Assembly: GCF_018494085.1 (NCBI RefSeq)
Contig: NZ_JABBFP010000005.1
Span: 1-64,000, forward strand
DNA length: 64,000 bases
Direction: 5' to 3'
Origin: Rosenbergiella collisarenosi
Lineage (GTDB): Bacteria > Pseudomonadota > Gammaproteobacteria > Enterobacterales > Enterobacteriaceae
Shown: positions 16,202 through 26,957 of the stretch, one piece after another
Layout: the number at the start of each line of letters is the position of its first letter
How positions within the stretch are numbered: the stretch's first letter is position 1
Position numbers and translations under genes: made by a program
Notes under the pieces: generated by a model
Told to the model about the DNA's origin: nothing
The model's input: only the letters and a program-made list of their open reading frames with translations
Databases searched by the model: none

Positions 16202-16590
16202 TTATTGATTACAGCAATATGTATATAAGGGAGATTCACCCTACTAATCAGATTTATTGCGAAGTTGAGGGAGCATTAACAATCTCTAAATGGAATGAAT
16301 GTATTTTTTCATAGAAAAATATCCTACTATTATAATTTGCAAAAGCCTTAAATACTTGGAGTAAGCAACCTGATCTAGACTTTGAATATTACTCAATGGA
16401 TTATGAGGAAGGGCCAGTTGTTTATTTCAGGCATGAAACCTCACAAATTTGTAGCGTGGGAGGGATTTGGCTGGAAGGTGTTTGTTATGAAGTTGAAAGT
16501 GTAGAGTTGATATTGGCTTGTAATGCTTTTATTAGAAAAATTCTTAATGACCTTATTTCTAGAGGAGTTGATATTGATTTGTTATTTTAA
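16171..16590 (+). pseudogene. broken duplicate of the tip A immunity gene
   Basis: This is the 4,128-bp-offset copy of the gene at 12043. A G-to-T change turns the GAG codon in TTTTCAGAG into the stop TAG (near 16313), and a further in-frame TAA follows (near 16334, TTATAATTT for TTAGAATTT). The remaining part (open from 16396) is otherwise nearly identical to the intact gene. The intact copy at 12043 presumably still gives protection. Confidence 0.85.
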
Positions 16591-16664
16591 TTTAAACATT
16601 ATCTATCAATTAAATATAATCACACTGATATAGCTGGTAATTTAAAAGGAGGTATTAATTTTAA

Positions 16665-16754
16665 TCTAATCACCATGGACGTATATTAGATAATAGTGAT
16701 TATATTGGAGTCAAAGGAAATATTATTGATAATATAGAGGGTTACCTACATTGA
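16665..16754 (+). pseudogene. decayed small-ORF remnant, duplicate copy
   Basis: Positional duplicate of 12537-12626, again open to the final NIEGYLH and stop and without a start codon. Its TGA overlaps the TTG start of the following DUF4279 gene. Confidence 0.45.
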
Positions 16755-17218
16755 ATAAATTAAAAGAGCGGTGGACAGAAGTGTCGAGCGATTATCCGAG
16801 TTGCAAAAGCTGTTATGCAACGTTTGCAATCTATCCTAATTTTCTTCATCCAGCCAATATTAGTGAAATGTTAGGAATTACCCCGACAAGAGAAAATATT
16901 TTTGGCGAAAAAATCACTAATAGCATGGGTAGGACCAGAGAAATAAAAAAATCAGGTTGGTTTCTTTCAACAGAAAATATCGTCATTTCCAAGGATGTAC
17001 GTGAACATTTAGACTGGATTTTAGATAAAATTGAGCCGGCTTCACAGGCTATTGAAAAGCTACAGTCTAGAAAAGAAACGACTATGTCTATAAGTTGTGT
17101 ATGGCATTCATTAACGGGTGATGGCGGCCCAGTTCTATGGCCAGAACAAATGATAAGAATAAGTAATCTTAACTTAGAGCTCAGTTTAGATTTTTGCTTT
17201 TTTGTTGATGAGCAGTAG
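16751..17218 (+). CDS. DUF4279 domain protein 3 (duplicate of protein 1)
   Basis: A 155-residue DUF4279 protein, positional duplicate of the one at 12623, with TTG start. Conserved parts include YPSCKSCYATFAIYP, GRTREIKKSGWFLST, LREHLDWILDKIEP-like and GDGGPVLWPEQM. Differences from protein 1 cluster in the first 90 residues (for example FLHPANISEMLGITPTRENI), whereas the last 190 bases differ by about one base. This points to patchwork gene conversion or selection on the N-terminal half. An immunity role is inferred from context. Confidence 0.8.
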   Translation: MNKLKERWTEVSSDYPSCKSCYATFAIYPNFLHPANISEMLGITPTRENIFGEKITNSMGRTREIKKSGWFLSTENIVISKDVREHLDWILDKIEPASQAIEKLQSRKETTMSISCVWHSLTGDGGPVLWPEQMIRISNLNLELSLDFCFFVDEQ

Positions 17219-17340
17219 TGGTGTTGAGATTCAGTTAATAAAAGTGTTATTTTCAACGCCTAGTATCGGTTGTTAATCAATTAATCGATTATCAATTTTT
17301 TATTGATAATTAATTTGAATCTAAATGTTGAGGTGGTTAA

Positions 17341-17490
17341 GTGGAATTGGATGATTGGGTTAAAGCGTTATTGTTATTTAAAGAAGAGAATGGCTTAACA
17401 GCAGAGATGCTCGGTTTTATACAAGATAATGCGGATTATATCGATGATAGTGGTCTTGTTATCGGCAATATCGAGGATTACATTCAATGA
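17341..17490 (+). CDS. 49-residue ORF coupled to DUF4279 protein 4
   Basis: Positional duplicate of 13213-13362: GTG start, GAGGT ribosome site, and TGA overlapping the ATG of the next gene. The protein begins VELDDWVKALLLFKEENGL and ends VIGNIEDYIQ. Conservation of frame, start signals and overlap in both copies supports translation. Function unknown. Confidence 0.6.
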   Translation: MELDDWVKALLLFKEENGLTAEMLGFIQDNADYIDDSGLVIGNIEDYIQ

Positions 17491-17951
17491 GCGATATAAC
17501 TCACCATAGAACGCCAGTAAGTAAAGATTATAAAAGCTGTTACGAATGTTATGCAAGTATTTTAATCTATCCCGCTGCCATTCATCCAGATGAAATAACT
17601 GATTACCTAAAACAACAACCAACATTATCAGAGGTTATAGGGGAAGAGGTTACTAATAGTATATGTAGGAAAAGAAAAGTAAAGTATTCTATTTGGAAAT
17701 TATGTTCCGAAGGTTTTGTAAAATCTAGAGATTTACGTGAACACATAGATTGGTTATTAGATAAAATGGTTCCGAGAAATAAAGAATTAAAAAAATTACA
17801 AGAAGTATCTGGTTTGTCAATGTATATCAATTGTGTGTGGAGAGGGAATAGGGGGTATGGGGGGCCAGTATTATGGCCTGCGCAAATGAAAAGAATTAGT
17901 TATCTAGATATAGAGTGTGCTTTTGATGTGTATTTTTTCAATGAAGATTGA
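17487..17951 (+). CDS. DUF4279 domain protein 4 (duplicate of protein 2)
   Basis: A 154-residue DUF4279 protein with SCYECYASILIYP, HPDEITDYL, KRKVKYSIWKLC, LREHIDWLLDKMVP, GYGGPVLWPAQM and IECAFDVYFF. It is only about 70 percent identical to its positional duplicate at 13359, so this end of the duplicated block has diverged far more than the toxin end. It is followed by a terminator-like hairpin. Immunity-type role inferred from family and place. Confidence 0.8.
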   Translation: MSDITHHRTPVSKDYKSCYECYASILIYPAAIHPDEITDYLKQQPTLSEVIGEEVTNSICRKRKVKYSIWKLCSEGFVKSRDLREHIDWLLDKMVPRNKELKKLQEVSGLSMYINCVWRGNRGYGGPVLWPAQMKRISYLDIECAFDVYFFNED

Positions 17952-17958
17952 AGGAGGG

Positions 17959-17987
17959 TACTTAACTTATTAAGTTGAGTGTTTTTT
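17959..17987 (+). terminator. probable terminator after DUF4279 unit
   Basis: ACTTAACTT (17960-17968) pairs with AAGTTGAGT (17972-17980, one G-U pair), followed closely by six T residues. Confidence 0.65.
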
Positions 17988-18017
17988 CATACTATCGGAT
18001 TTATTCATATATCTTAA

Positions 18018-18734
18018 TACGCCGATGCGGAAACCGGACTCTATTATAACGGCTTTCGCTATTACGACCCGCTGACCGGACGGTATTTACAGCCCGATCC
18101 CTTAGGGCTTAGCGGCGGATTAAATAGCTACGTCTATGCCCTAAATAACCCCTTAAGCTATATCGACCCCGAAGGGCAGTTCCCGCTAATCGCGTTAGCT
18201 AGGCCGATAATACAATTTGTCGGCAGATTGGCTACCAGTATGGCCCTGGATTACTTGATCTCTTATCTTCCTGATAACGAGTGTGATCCGTGGTTAAGCC
18301 CAAGAAATTGGGTACGGGCAATTTCTTACATCTCGAGGGGAAGTAGACCCCATACAGGGGTTAAGGTAACATCTAAAGCTAATAAAACTACTGTTCAGGT
18401 TAGGCCCTCCCTTAGAGCCGAGAGTGCAGTAAATTCTTCGAAATTGAATTCTCAATTAGTGGGGGAAGAAATAGCTGGAGGGCATGCTTTTGCGAAGCAT
18501 GTTATCAAGCAAGGAGAATTTAAGGATCTAGGTATAAAAAATAAGGAGCAATTTGCTTCACATATTGAAAAATTTATTTCTAATCCAACATCGATAAAAT
18601 ATTTGAATAATGGGTGTATTAGATACTGGGAGCAATCCACGGGAACGATTGTCATTAGAAATCCAAAAGCAAAAGATGGCGGAACAGCATTTAGACCAAA
18701 GGATGGTCGTCAATATTTTGATGATTTAAATTAA
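18018..18734 (+). CDS. orphan RHS C-terminal cassette, tip D (CdiA tRNase-like tip)
   Basis: An open frame without its own start encodes RHS core end ([14 protein letters not shown] to [11 protein letters not shown]), a diverged hinge ([20 protein letters not shown]) and a distinct tip. The tip has [54 protein letters not shown] and YFDDL. The GHAF-KH plus [14 protein letters not shown] signature is that of the C-terminal nuclease domains of many CDI and RHS toxins (CdiA C-terminal tRNase/BECR type; recognised by eye). The first in-frame ATG is 18228. It is followed by its probable immunity gene and would need recombination into the main RHS gene for delivery. Confidence 0.82.
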   Translation, partial: YADAETGLYYNGFRYYDPLTGRYLQPDPLGLSGGLNSYVYALNNPLSYIDPEGQFPLIALARPIIQFVGRLATSMALDYLISYLPDNECDPWLSPRNWVRAISYISRGSRPHTGVKVTSKANKTTVQVRPSLRAESAVNSSKLNSQLVGEEIAGGHAFAKHVIKQGEFKDLGIKNKEQFASHIEKFISNPTSIKYLNNGCIRYWEQSTGTIVIRNPKAKDGGTAFRPKDGRQYFDDLN

Positions 18735-18749
18735 TAATGGGTTTATAAA

Positions 18750-18980
18750 ATGAAATTAGTTAAATTTAATAATGACAAATCAATGTTTGAATTATCAAAC
18801 CTTGAGGTTTATATAATTCGTTCAATAATTGGAGAGGTATATGCTGGAGTTTGTGTTGATGCGGAAGAGTTTGAAATAATTCATGCTATCGAAAAGGAAG
18901 AAGTACTAAAGTTAAAACATGATATTTATGCAATATACAAACAATTGAATATATTGGGGGATAGTTATTTAGATAACTAA
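18750..18980 (+). CDS. candidate immunity protein for tip D
   Basis: A 76-residue acidic protein starting 15 nt after tip D, beginning MKLVKFNNDKSMFELSNLE and with an acidic helix-like C-terminal half (DAEEFEIIHAIEKEEVLKLK). Short immunity proteins of this size commonly follow CdiA tRNase-type tips. No family assigned. Confidence 0.68.
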   Translation: MKLVKFNNDKSMFELSNLEVYIIRSIIGEVYAGVCVDAEEFEIIHAIEKEEVLKLKHDIYAIYKQLNILGDSYLDN

Positions 18981-19076
18981 AGAGGATAATACATCCAATT
19001 AGTATAAAATGTATCTCTCCTCAAAAACAGCAATAACTTTTTCATGCAATTAAATAGAGATTGAGAAGTAAATGGG

Positions 19077-19260
19077 GAAGTTCCCGATCATCGTATTAGT
19101 TGAGCGGATGGCTTGCTTATCTGGCGACTTGGCCACTGGCATGGTCTTGGATCATTTAATCTATTATCTTTACGATAACGAGTGCGATCCATAGTTAAGA
19201 CCAAGAAACACGGAGTATCTTGTACCGTAGGATGGAGTAATACAACCTAAAAAGGGATTG
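19077..19260 (+). pseudogene. decayed RHS hinge remnant (copy 5)
   Basis: GAAGTTCCCGATCATCG..., GGCCACTGGCATGGTC and GATAACGAGTGCGATCC mirror the hinge of cassette D and of the full-length gene, but the frame is broken by several stops (for example TAG near 19194). The stretch 18981-19418 holds no intact gene. It carries this remnant and AT-rich sequence leading into the toxin E tail. Confidence 0.6.
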
Positions 19261-19418
19261 TGGTAGGGTATTAAGTATTGAAAGGAATGCGATAAAAAAT
19301 ATTTTATCGTTGATATGAATATATAAATAAAAATATTCATGGTACCAATGATAATAAAAAATTTAATACGGAAAAGGAGAATAAAATAAGTTTAATTAAC
19401 CCCAATATCAAAGTGTAA

Positions 19419-19625
19419 AAATTAGTAAATAATTATGAAGGCACTGGTTCGCAAGTAGGGAAAATAACGAAGGGAAATCCAGGATATAAAGAAAGGATTT
19501 ACGCTAATGAGGTTATTGGAAAATACTATAATACTAAAACAGAAAAATTTAAAGAAACCACCAGTTTTTTAATTCACTACTCTAAAAATGATGTTCATAT
19601 CGTACCAGCGAGGCCAAAAAAATGA
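19419..19625 (+). pseudogene. tail of toxin tip E without its front part
   Basis: An open frame following a TAA encodes a lysine-rich tail: YEGTGSQVGKITKGNPGYKE, then YANEVIGKYYN, TTSFLIHYSKNDVHIVPARP, KK and stop. Its TGA overlaps the ATG of the next gene (ATGA at 19622-19625). The HIVPARP-type ending and the overlap with an immunity-like gene mark it as the C terminus of a toxin tip. Start, core and most of the hinge are lost. Confidence 0.6.
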
Positions 19626-19993
19626 ATGATATTGATATGATGGTAAAAAATATATTGGAAATTCGTTCAGAAATAATGTCTTATTTGACGAGTGACCTAA
19701 TAGGAATTGCAACCAGGAAGATGAGGGGGATTACCTTACACTATGACAATAAAATTTTAGATATAAGGGTTATTTTTGATGCTCCCTTAACTGATGAAGA
19801 AGAGGATGAGATGATAGAAATTGATACTAATCTTACTTCAAGTGCATACCCTTATCTTTATAATAATCGAAGTGAGGTGATTTTAAATATAGAACAATGT
19901 GGGTTTGTTTTTTTTGTTATACCTTCCGATATCGACATTTCTGATAAGGTAGGGAATTTAGGGTGGTTTTTCCTAAGAAAAGAATATTTATAA
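19622..19993 (+). CDS. candidate immunity protein for tip E
   Basis: A 123-residue acidic protein overlapping the tip E tail by 4 nt. Landmarks are DLIGIATRKMRGITL, APLTDEEEDEMIEIDTNLTS and GNLGWFFLRKEYL. A second, frameshifted member of the same family lies 67 nt downstream with the same landmarks, so the family is real though I cannot name it. Translational coupling to the toxin tail supports an immunity role. Confidence 0.7.
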   Translation: MNDIDMMVKNILEIRSEIMSYLTSDLIGIATRKMRGITLHYDNKILDIRVIFDAPLTDEEEDEMIEIDTNLTSSAYPYLYNNRSEVILNIEQCGFVFFVIPSDIDISDKVGNLGWFFLRKEYL

Positions 19994-20060
19994 TATGAAA
20001 GCATGGCTTAATGGAAACCTATCCAAAGAAAATTAGATGGTAAAAAATGAGGAGAAATCA

Positions 20061-20431
20061 ATGTGCCATATAGATAAGGCAACACTAAATAGAATGGATT
20101 TCCATTCAATAATAACAAATAGTATCTGGGAGGATTTATTAGGGGTAGCAACAAAAAAATGAGGGGTATCACTTCAAATTATCAAGATGAATTTTTAGAA
20201 GTTATTGTTTTTTTTGAAAGTGAGTTAACTGAGGAAGAAGATTCGGGAATGATGGAGATCAAAAAAGGTGTTACTTCTAATGTTATTCCAATTGTTTATA
20301 GTAAAAAAGCTGAGCCAATTTTTACTGTGAAAGAAGTGGTACTAAAATTTATTGTTGCCCCCTCTAATATTAATATTTTTGAAAAAATGGGAAATATAGG
20401 TTGGCATTATCTTAGGAAAGAGTATTTATAA
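20061..20431 (+). pseudogene. frameshifted paralogue of immunity E
   Basis: ATG 20061 has GAGGAG about 6 nt upstream and opens MCHIDKATLNRMDFHSI ... DLLGVATKK, then meets TGA at 20160. In the next frame the protein continues MRGITSNYQDEFLEV ... GNIGWHYLRKEYL. The paralogue at 19622 has ATRKMRGIT at this point, so one A has been lost from the A run at about 20153-20159. It could be a real frameshift, a phase-variable tract or a sequencing error. Confidence 0.75.
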
Positions 20432-20464
20432 TATTAAAAATTATCAATATGGTTAATAATCATT

Positions 20465-20612
20465 GGTTATTAATTACAGTAATATGTATTTAAGGGAGAT
20501 TATATCTATTAATCAAATATTATTGATAATATAGAGGATCACCCACATTGAATAACTTAGACGGGAGGTGGGTAGAAGGCGGTTGTAAAAACACTCCCTT
20601 TTGCTAATAATA
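20465..20612 (+). pseudogene. hybrid scar of immunity A and DUF4279 gene starts
   Basis: 20465-20515 matches the region around the immunity A start (TTACAGTAATATGTATTTAAGGGAGAT). It runs directly into a match to the sequence before DUF4279 protein 1 (ATTATTGATAATATAGAGG, then TTGAATAACTTAGACGGGAGGTGGGTAGAAG). It ends in a segment shared with 15019-15062 (CTCCCTTTTGCTAATAATAT). It is the product of internal deletions in a former immunity A/DUF4279 unit. The rest of 20432-20862 shows no gene apart from the promoter region of the next one. Confidence 0.6.
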
Positions 20613-20862
20613 TAGTCATGTGATCTTACCTTAAAAGGGTTGTAGGAGTGAACCTAACAATAGAGGATTATCTTTCTCACATTATAGCCATAAATTATAG
20701 TCGATAAACTCATCCTGTAAAACCCTCTTTCATTAGCACAAAAATATCGAAATTCTAGTTTTTATAGATACTATTTTTTTAATTATTTTCATTTTATCGT
20801 TGAATCCTGTACTACACTTTTTGAGTGTTTTAAATAATCCCTTAAATAATGAGGACTCTCAA

Positions 20863-21099
20863 ATGGTAACTAAAGCTCAAATCTTAGATCATGCGGAAGT
20901 AGTTGATAAGAATGGCGACTTTGTGGGCGTTGTCGACCATTTTGAAAGTGAAGATCAAATAAAATTAGTGAAAAAAGCGCCGAATGCAGATGGTAGCCAC
21001 CACCTCATTCCACTGGCTTGGGTCACTAACGTTGACGATAACAAGGTCATCTTGTCCAAGACGCTGCAAGAAGTCGAACAAGAGTGGAAAGCAGTATAA
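20863..21099 (+). CDS. DUF2171 family small protein
   Basis: A 78-residue protein beginning MVTKAQILDHAEVVDKNGDF. ATG 20863 is preceded by TGAGGA 7 nt upstream; an in-frame ATG at 20800 lacks this. The layout (HAEVVDKNGDFVGVVDHFE, IKLVKKA, HHLIPLAWV, VILSKTLQEVEQEWKAV) is that of DUF2171 proteins, PRC-barrel-like small proteins often linked to general stress; the function is not established. A strong shared terminator separates it from the convergent GH15 gene. Confidence 0.82.
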   Translation: MVTKAQILDHAEVVDKNGDFVGVVDHFESEDQIKLVKKAPNADGSHHLIPLAWVTNVDDNKVILSKTLQEVEQEWKAV

Positions 21100-21107
21100 A
21101 GACTCTT

Positions 21108-21129
21108 GCTACCCGCCTTGGCGGGTAGC
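21108..21129. terminator. bidirectional terminator between DUF2171 and GH15 genes
   Basis: GCTACCCGC pairs with GCGGGTAGC around a short loop, between two convergent genes. Flanking T and A runs are modest. Confidence 0.7.
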
Positions 21130-21136
21130 ATCCTTA

Positions 21137-22984
21137 TTAACAACCAGACAGCGGCTGGTTGCCCAGAGCTTGTGCCGCACAGATTAATGCTAAATGACTC
21201 AACCCCTGTGGAAGATTTCCTCGCCATTCCCCGGTACGAATATCAAACATTTCATTGAAGGTCTCGACATTCCCCCTGTCACATAGGGTTTCAAGGATCG
21301 TTTCCATATTTTGCTCAGCCAACGCATTTTCATCTAAAGCGGCCAATGCTTCGACCATCCAAAACGAGCAGGCAACGAAAGTACTCTCTTCTTTCTCTAC
21401 GTGGCTGTAACGATAAAGATGCGGGCCACCGTGACCAAGCTCTTCGATCATGGCATGGTAGGTTGAGAGCATGCGTGACTTATTGATACGCGCACCATAG
21501 CGATACACCAAGGTTAGCGCTGCATCCAACTCGTCATTATCGTCAGCATAAAATCGGTAAGCTTGACGGGTGTCGGACCAGCAATGCCGTTCTACCCATT
21601 GTGCAATAAGGTCACGTTCAGCCGCCCAACGGTCGCGCCAGGTCGCTTCTAAATGTCCAGCATCGGCTAATTCAACTGCAGCATCCAGGGCTAGCCAGCA
21701 CGCCATCTTAGAGTGGGTATAGTGCTGTAGAGCCGGTAATTCCCACATACCCGAATCTTTTAATCGCCAACGATCAGCACATTGGTTGGCTAAACGACTT
21801 AAGAGTCGTGAAGTCTCCAAATCAAGAATATGGCCCGATTGGACGAAGAGTTGCCCAACAGCAAGCATATCGCCGTACATACTCAATTGGCGCTGGTCGC
21901 GAGCATTATTACCTTTACGTACAGGTTGTGAATTTTTATAGCCTTGTAAATCCAAGTAGGTCTCGGCGGGGACTTCTCCGCCCTCTAACGTATAGCAGGT
22001 AAGCAGTTCTTCACCGTGGCGCATTATGGTTTTTGACAGCCAAGAGTAAGCGGCCTGGCAATCTTCGAGCGCCCCTAAATAGACGAAAGATTTGATGATT
22101 AGGCAGGCATCGCGGATCCAGGCATAGCGATAATCATAGTTTTTCTCTCCGCCTATTCCTTCGGGCAGCGAGGTCGTGGCCGCCGCCGCGAGCGCACCCG
22201 TCGGAGAAAACCAGAGAAATTTCAAAGCGAGGGCTGAACGGGTAACATGTTGTGGATAGCTTCCCTGATAACTTAAGTTTTCAACCCAATTTTGCCAAGC
22301 AAGGTGGCTGGTCTCGATACGTTTATTAATCGCGTCTACCGTCGGGATGGCTAAAGGTTCTGCTTGGGAAACTAGCAGGGCACAGAGTGATGAGGATGAA
22401 GGTTTTGTAGTCAACTGCGCGATAATGTTATTACTTTCACAAGTCTTAATCTTAACATCGTCGCTGCAGCGCAGCATTACCATCAAGTCACCAATATGGA
22501 AAACATTGCCTTGCGCGGTGGTGTCGAGCCAGGGCGAGCGAGTCTCTACCTGGGTTCCAAACCGAATAGTAAGTTGGAAGTTGACACTTCCCTCTTTCCC
22601 TTCGATTCTTCTGGCTAATTCATTCCAAGGCAGGGGGCCGGCAAGATTACTATTAATAGATTCGGTGAGTAACGCCCTGCCCGAGGCGGTGATAAACTCA
22701 GTTTCAAGAATATTACTGTCTTCGCGATAACGTCGCTTAACGCTATATTCCTCAGTCGGTGTCAAACTGAAGTGACCACCAATCTCAGTATCCAGTAATC
22801 GGTCGAATAAAGCAGGCGAGTCCATATGGGGTACGCACCACCAGTCGATGCCTCCATCAGGCGCGATCAGTGCAACGGAACGCCCTTCGCCAATGGCGGC
22901 ATAGTCGCCAAGACCGACAGCCCCTTGCTGGCGAACAGGTGAATGATATTGACTATTCTTCAAGAGGTTCTCCTTGTGACGCAC
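21137..22984 (-). CDS. glycoside hydrolase family 15 protein (glucoamylase/trehalase-like)
   Basis: A 615-residue cytoplasmic GH15-type enzyme. The N-terminal beta domain (YAAIGEGRSVALIAPDGGID, WWCVPHMDSPALFDRLLD) is the trehalase-like N-terminal region, followed by an alpha/alpha barrel with ATTSLPEGIGGEKNYDYRYA WIRDACLI near residue 265 and GPHLYRYSHVEKEESTFVAC near 540, where the catalytic acids are expected. Members hydrolyse alpha-linked glucose; whether this one acts on trehalose, maltose or oligosaccharides cannot be told. There is no signal peptide. It is monocistronic. Confidence 0.88.
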   Translation of the reverse strand: MRHKENLLKNSQYHSPVRQQGAVGLGDYAAIGEGRSVALIAPDGGIDWWCVPHMDSPALFDRLLDTEIGGHFSLTPTEEYSVKRRYREDSNILETEFITASGRALLTESINSNLAGPLPWNELARRIEGKEGSVNFQLTIRFGTQVETRSPWLDTTAQGNVFHIGDLMVMLRCSDDVKIKTCESNNIIAQLTTKPSSSSLCALLVSQAEPLAIPTVDAINKRIETSHLAWQNWVENLSYQGSYPQHVTRSALALKFLWFSPTGALAAAATTSLPEGIGGEKNYDYRYAWIRDACLIIKSFVYLGALEDCQAAYSWLSKTIMRHGEELLTCYTLEGGEVPAETYLDLQGYKNSQPVRKGNNARDQRQLSMYGDMLAVGQLFVQSGHILDLETSRLLSRLANQCADRWRLKDSGMWELPALQHYTHSKMACWLALDAAVELADAGHLEATWRDRWAAERDLIAQWVERHCWSDTRQAYRFYADDNDELDAALTLVYRYGARINKSRMLSTYHAMIEELGHGGPHLYRYSHVEKEESTFVACSFWMVEALAALDENALAEQNMETILETLCDRGNVETFNEMFDIRTGEWRGNLPQGLSHLALICAAQALGNQPLSGC

Positions 22985-23080
22985 GAACGAGCTAAGTGAA
23001 ATCTGATTTTTAATAAGTCACTTAAGCATGGCACAGAAAGTGATTTTGTCTTGAAAACAGGCAGATATTGCGGGATAAAT

Positions 23081-23105
23081 AAAAAAATGCGACCTGAGAG
23101 GTCGC
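23081..23105 (-). terminator. terminator of the beta-glucoside genes
   Basis: GCGACCT (23089-23095) and AGGTCGC (23099-23105) form a perfect 7-bp stem with loop GAG. Read on the minus strand it is followed by a run of seven U, after the GH1 gene. The remaining bases of 22985-23286 hold no gene. Confidence 0.8.
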
Positions 23106-23286
23106 GTTTAAGAAGCTGGCATTAACGGGGATTTAGGGGAATGTCGATCAATCGTTTCAACCTGCATGACAGGTTAACGGCGATAAGAATGAACCATCGA
23201 TCACGCACTCGGCCGTGTGGCATTCGGGATTACAGGACCTTACTCTTAACGTTAGCCAGCACCGGTTTGAAAAGAAAATTTAGTTT

Positions 23287-26108
<2,822 letters not shown>

Positions 26109-26201
26109 GTTAAATCCCCGAACGATAATGTTGGTGTCATAAAATCTAAGGTAGAGGGATCAACTAAGCAAATATTTTCGTTTTCCAAATTTAGAAAATT
26201 A

Positions 26202-26957
26202 TTATGCGATTTCAATTATTTTTTTGACAATGATATAAATAACACTTTCCATGAATTTATGAGAGTGGTAATTAGATGCCATCAAATCCGGATAGCCATT
26301 AATAGGCACCCATACCTCTGGTCGACCAGATAGAATAGTCGGTATTTTCGTCGAGATAAGGAAAAAAGAAAGGTTATCAGGGATCACTGAGCACCATTGC
26401 TCCTTCTCCATCCAATCTCCGGTAAAGGTCAGTACGACCACACTGTCGACGGCACCGAACAAGTAATGTATTAGCTCATTATTCTGTCGATTCGCGAGAT
26501 AGACTGTTCGGGTAAAGCTACTCAACACCTCTCTAAAAATATTAGAAATATTAAACGTAAAGTCATTGGTGATGATAAGGATCTTATTTTTATTCGCCAT
26601 TGATCTAGCCATATCTTCACATTTTTCTAAGGGAAGGTATTTATAAATATTATTAATTATTTCCCTCTCATCGCTCATGGTTAAATAGTGTTTAGCATTA
26701 TTATTGTATGTTATGTTATTACGTAATTCAGCGAAGCTGTCGTAGCCAATTATTCTACAGAATTTTGTGACACTTGAGGGGGTAGTAACGCAATATAACG
26801 CTAAGGCTTCAATGTTAACATGAGGGAATTCCTCAATCTTTTCAATAATCCCTGTCGCAATACGTGTAAAAACGGTTGCTTTACTTGAGTGAAATAAATA
26901 TTCTGAAGCTCTAACATATAATGGACTATGAAAAATTGGATTTATAATTTTTTTCAC
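26202..26957 (-). CDS. RpiR-family (HTH + SIS) transcriptional regulator
   Basis: A 251-residue regulator. Residues about 30-85 form the RpiR helix-turn-helix (ALALYCVTTPSSVTKFCRII, GYDSFAELRNN). Residues about 105-240 are a SIS sugar-phosphate domain (ANKNKILIITNDFTFNISNI, VDSVVVLTFTGDW). It is on the same strand and just upstream of the EIIBC-GH1 pair, so it is the likely local sensor of the phosphorylated glucoside. The protein is AT-rich in codons compared with housekeeping neighbours, suggesting acquisition with the module. Confidence 0.88.
   Translation of the reverse strand: MKKIINPIFHSPLYVRASEYLFHSSKATVFTRIATGIIEKIEEFPHVNIEALALYCVTTPSSVTKFCRIIGYDSFAELRNNITYNNNAKHYLTMSDEREIINNIYKYLPLEKCEDMARSMANKNKILIITNDFTFNISNIFREVLSSFTRTVYLANRQNNELIHYLFGAVDSVVVLTFTGDWMEKEQWCSVIPDNLSFFLISTKIPTILSGRPEVWVPINGYPDLMASNYHSHKFMESVIYIIVKKIIEIA

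Noticed and set aside
11344-20640. The repeats as a CRISPR array or integron
   Set aside because: The repeats are 200-370 bp, coding and followed by genes of varied length. There are no short regular repeats or spacers, and no integrase or attC-like sites were seen.
2688-20640. The island as a prophage or integrative element at the tRNA-Arg gene
   Set aside because: No integrase, phage structural gene or repeat of the tRNA 3' end was found near 20.6 kb, and gshA-luxS lie between the tRNA and the island.
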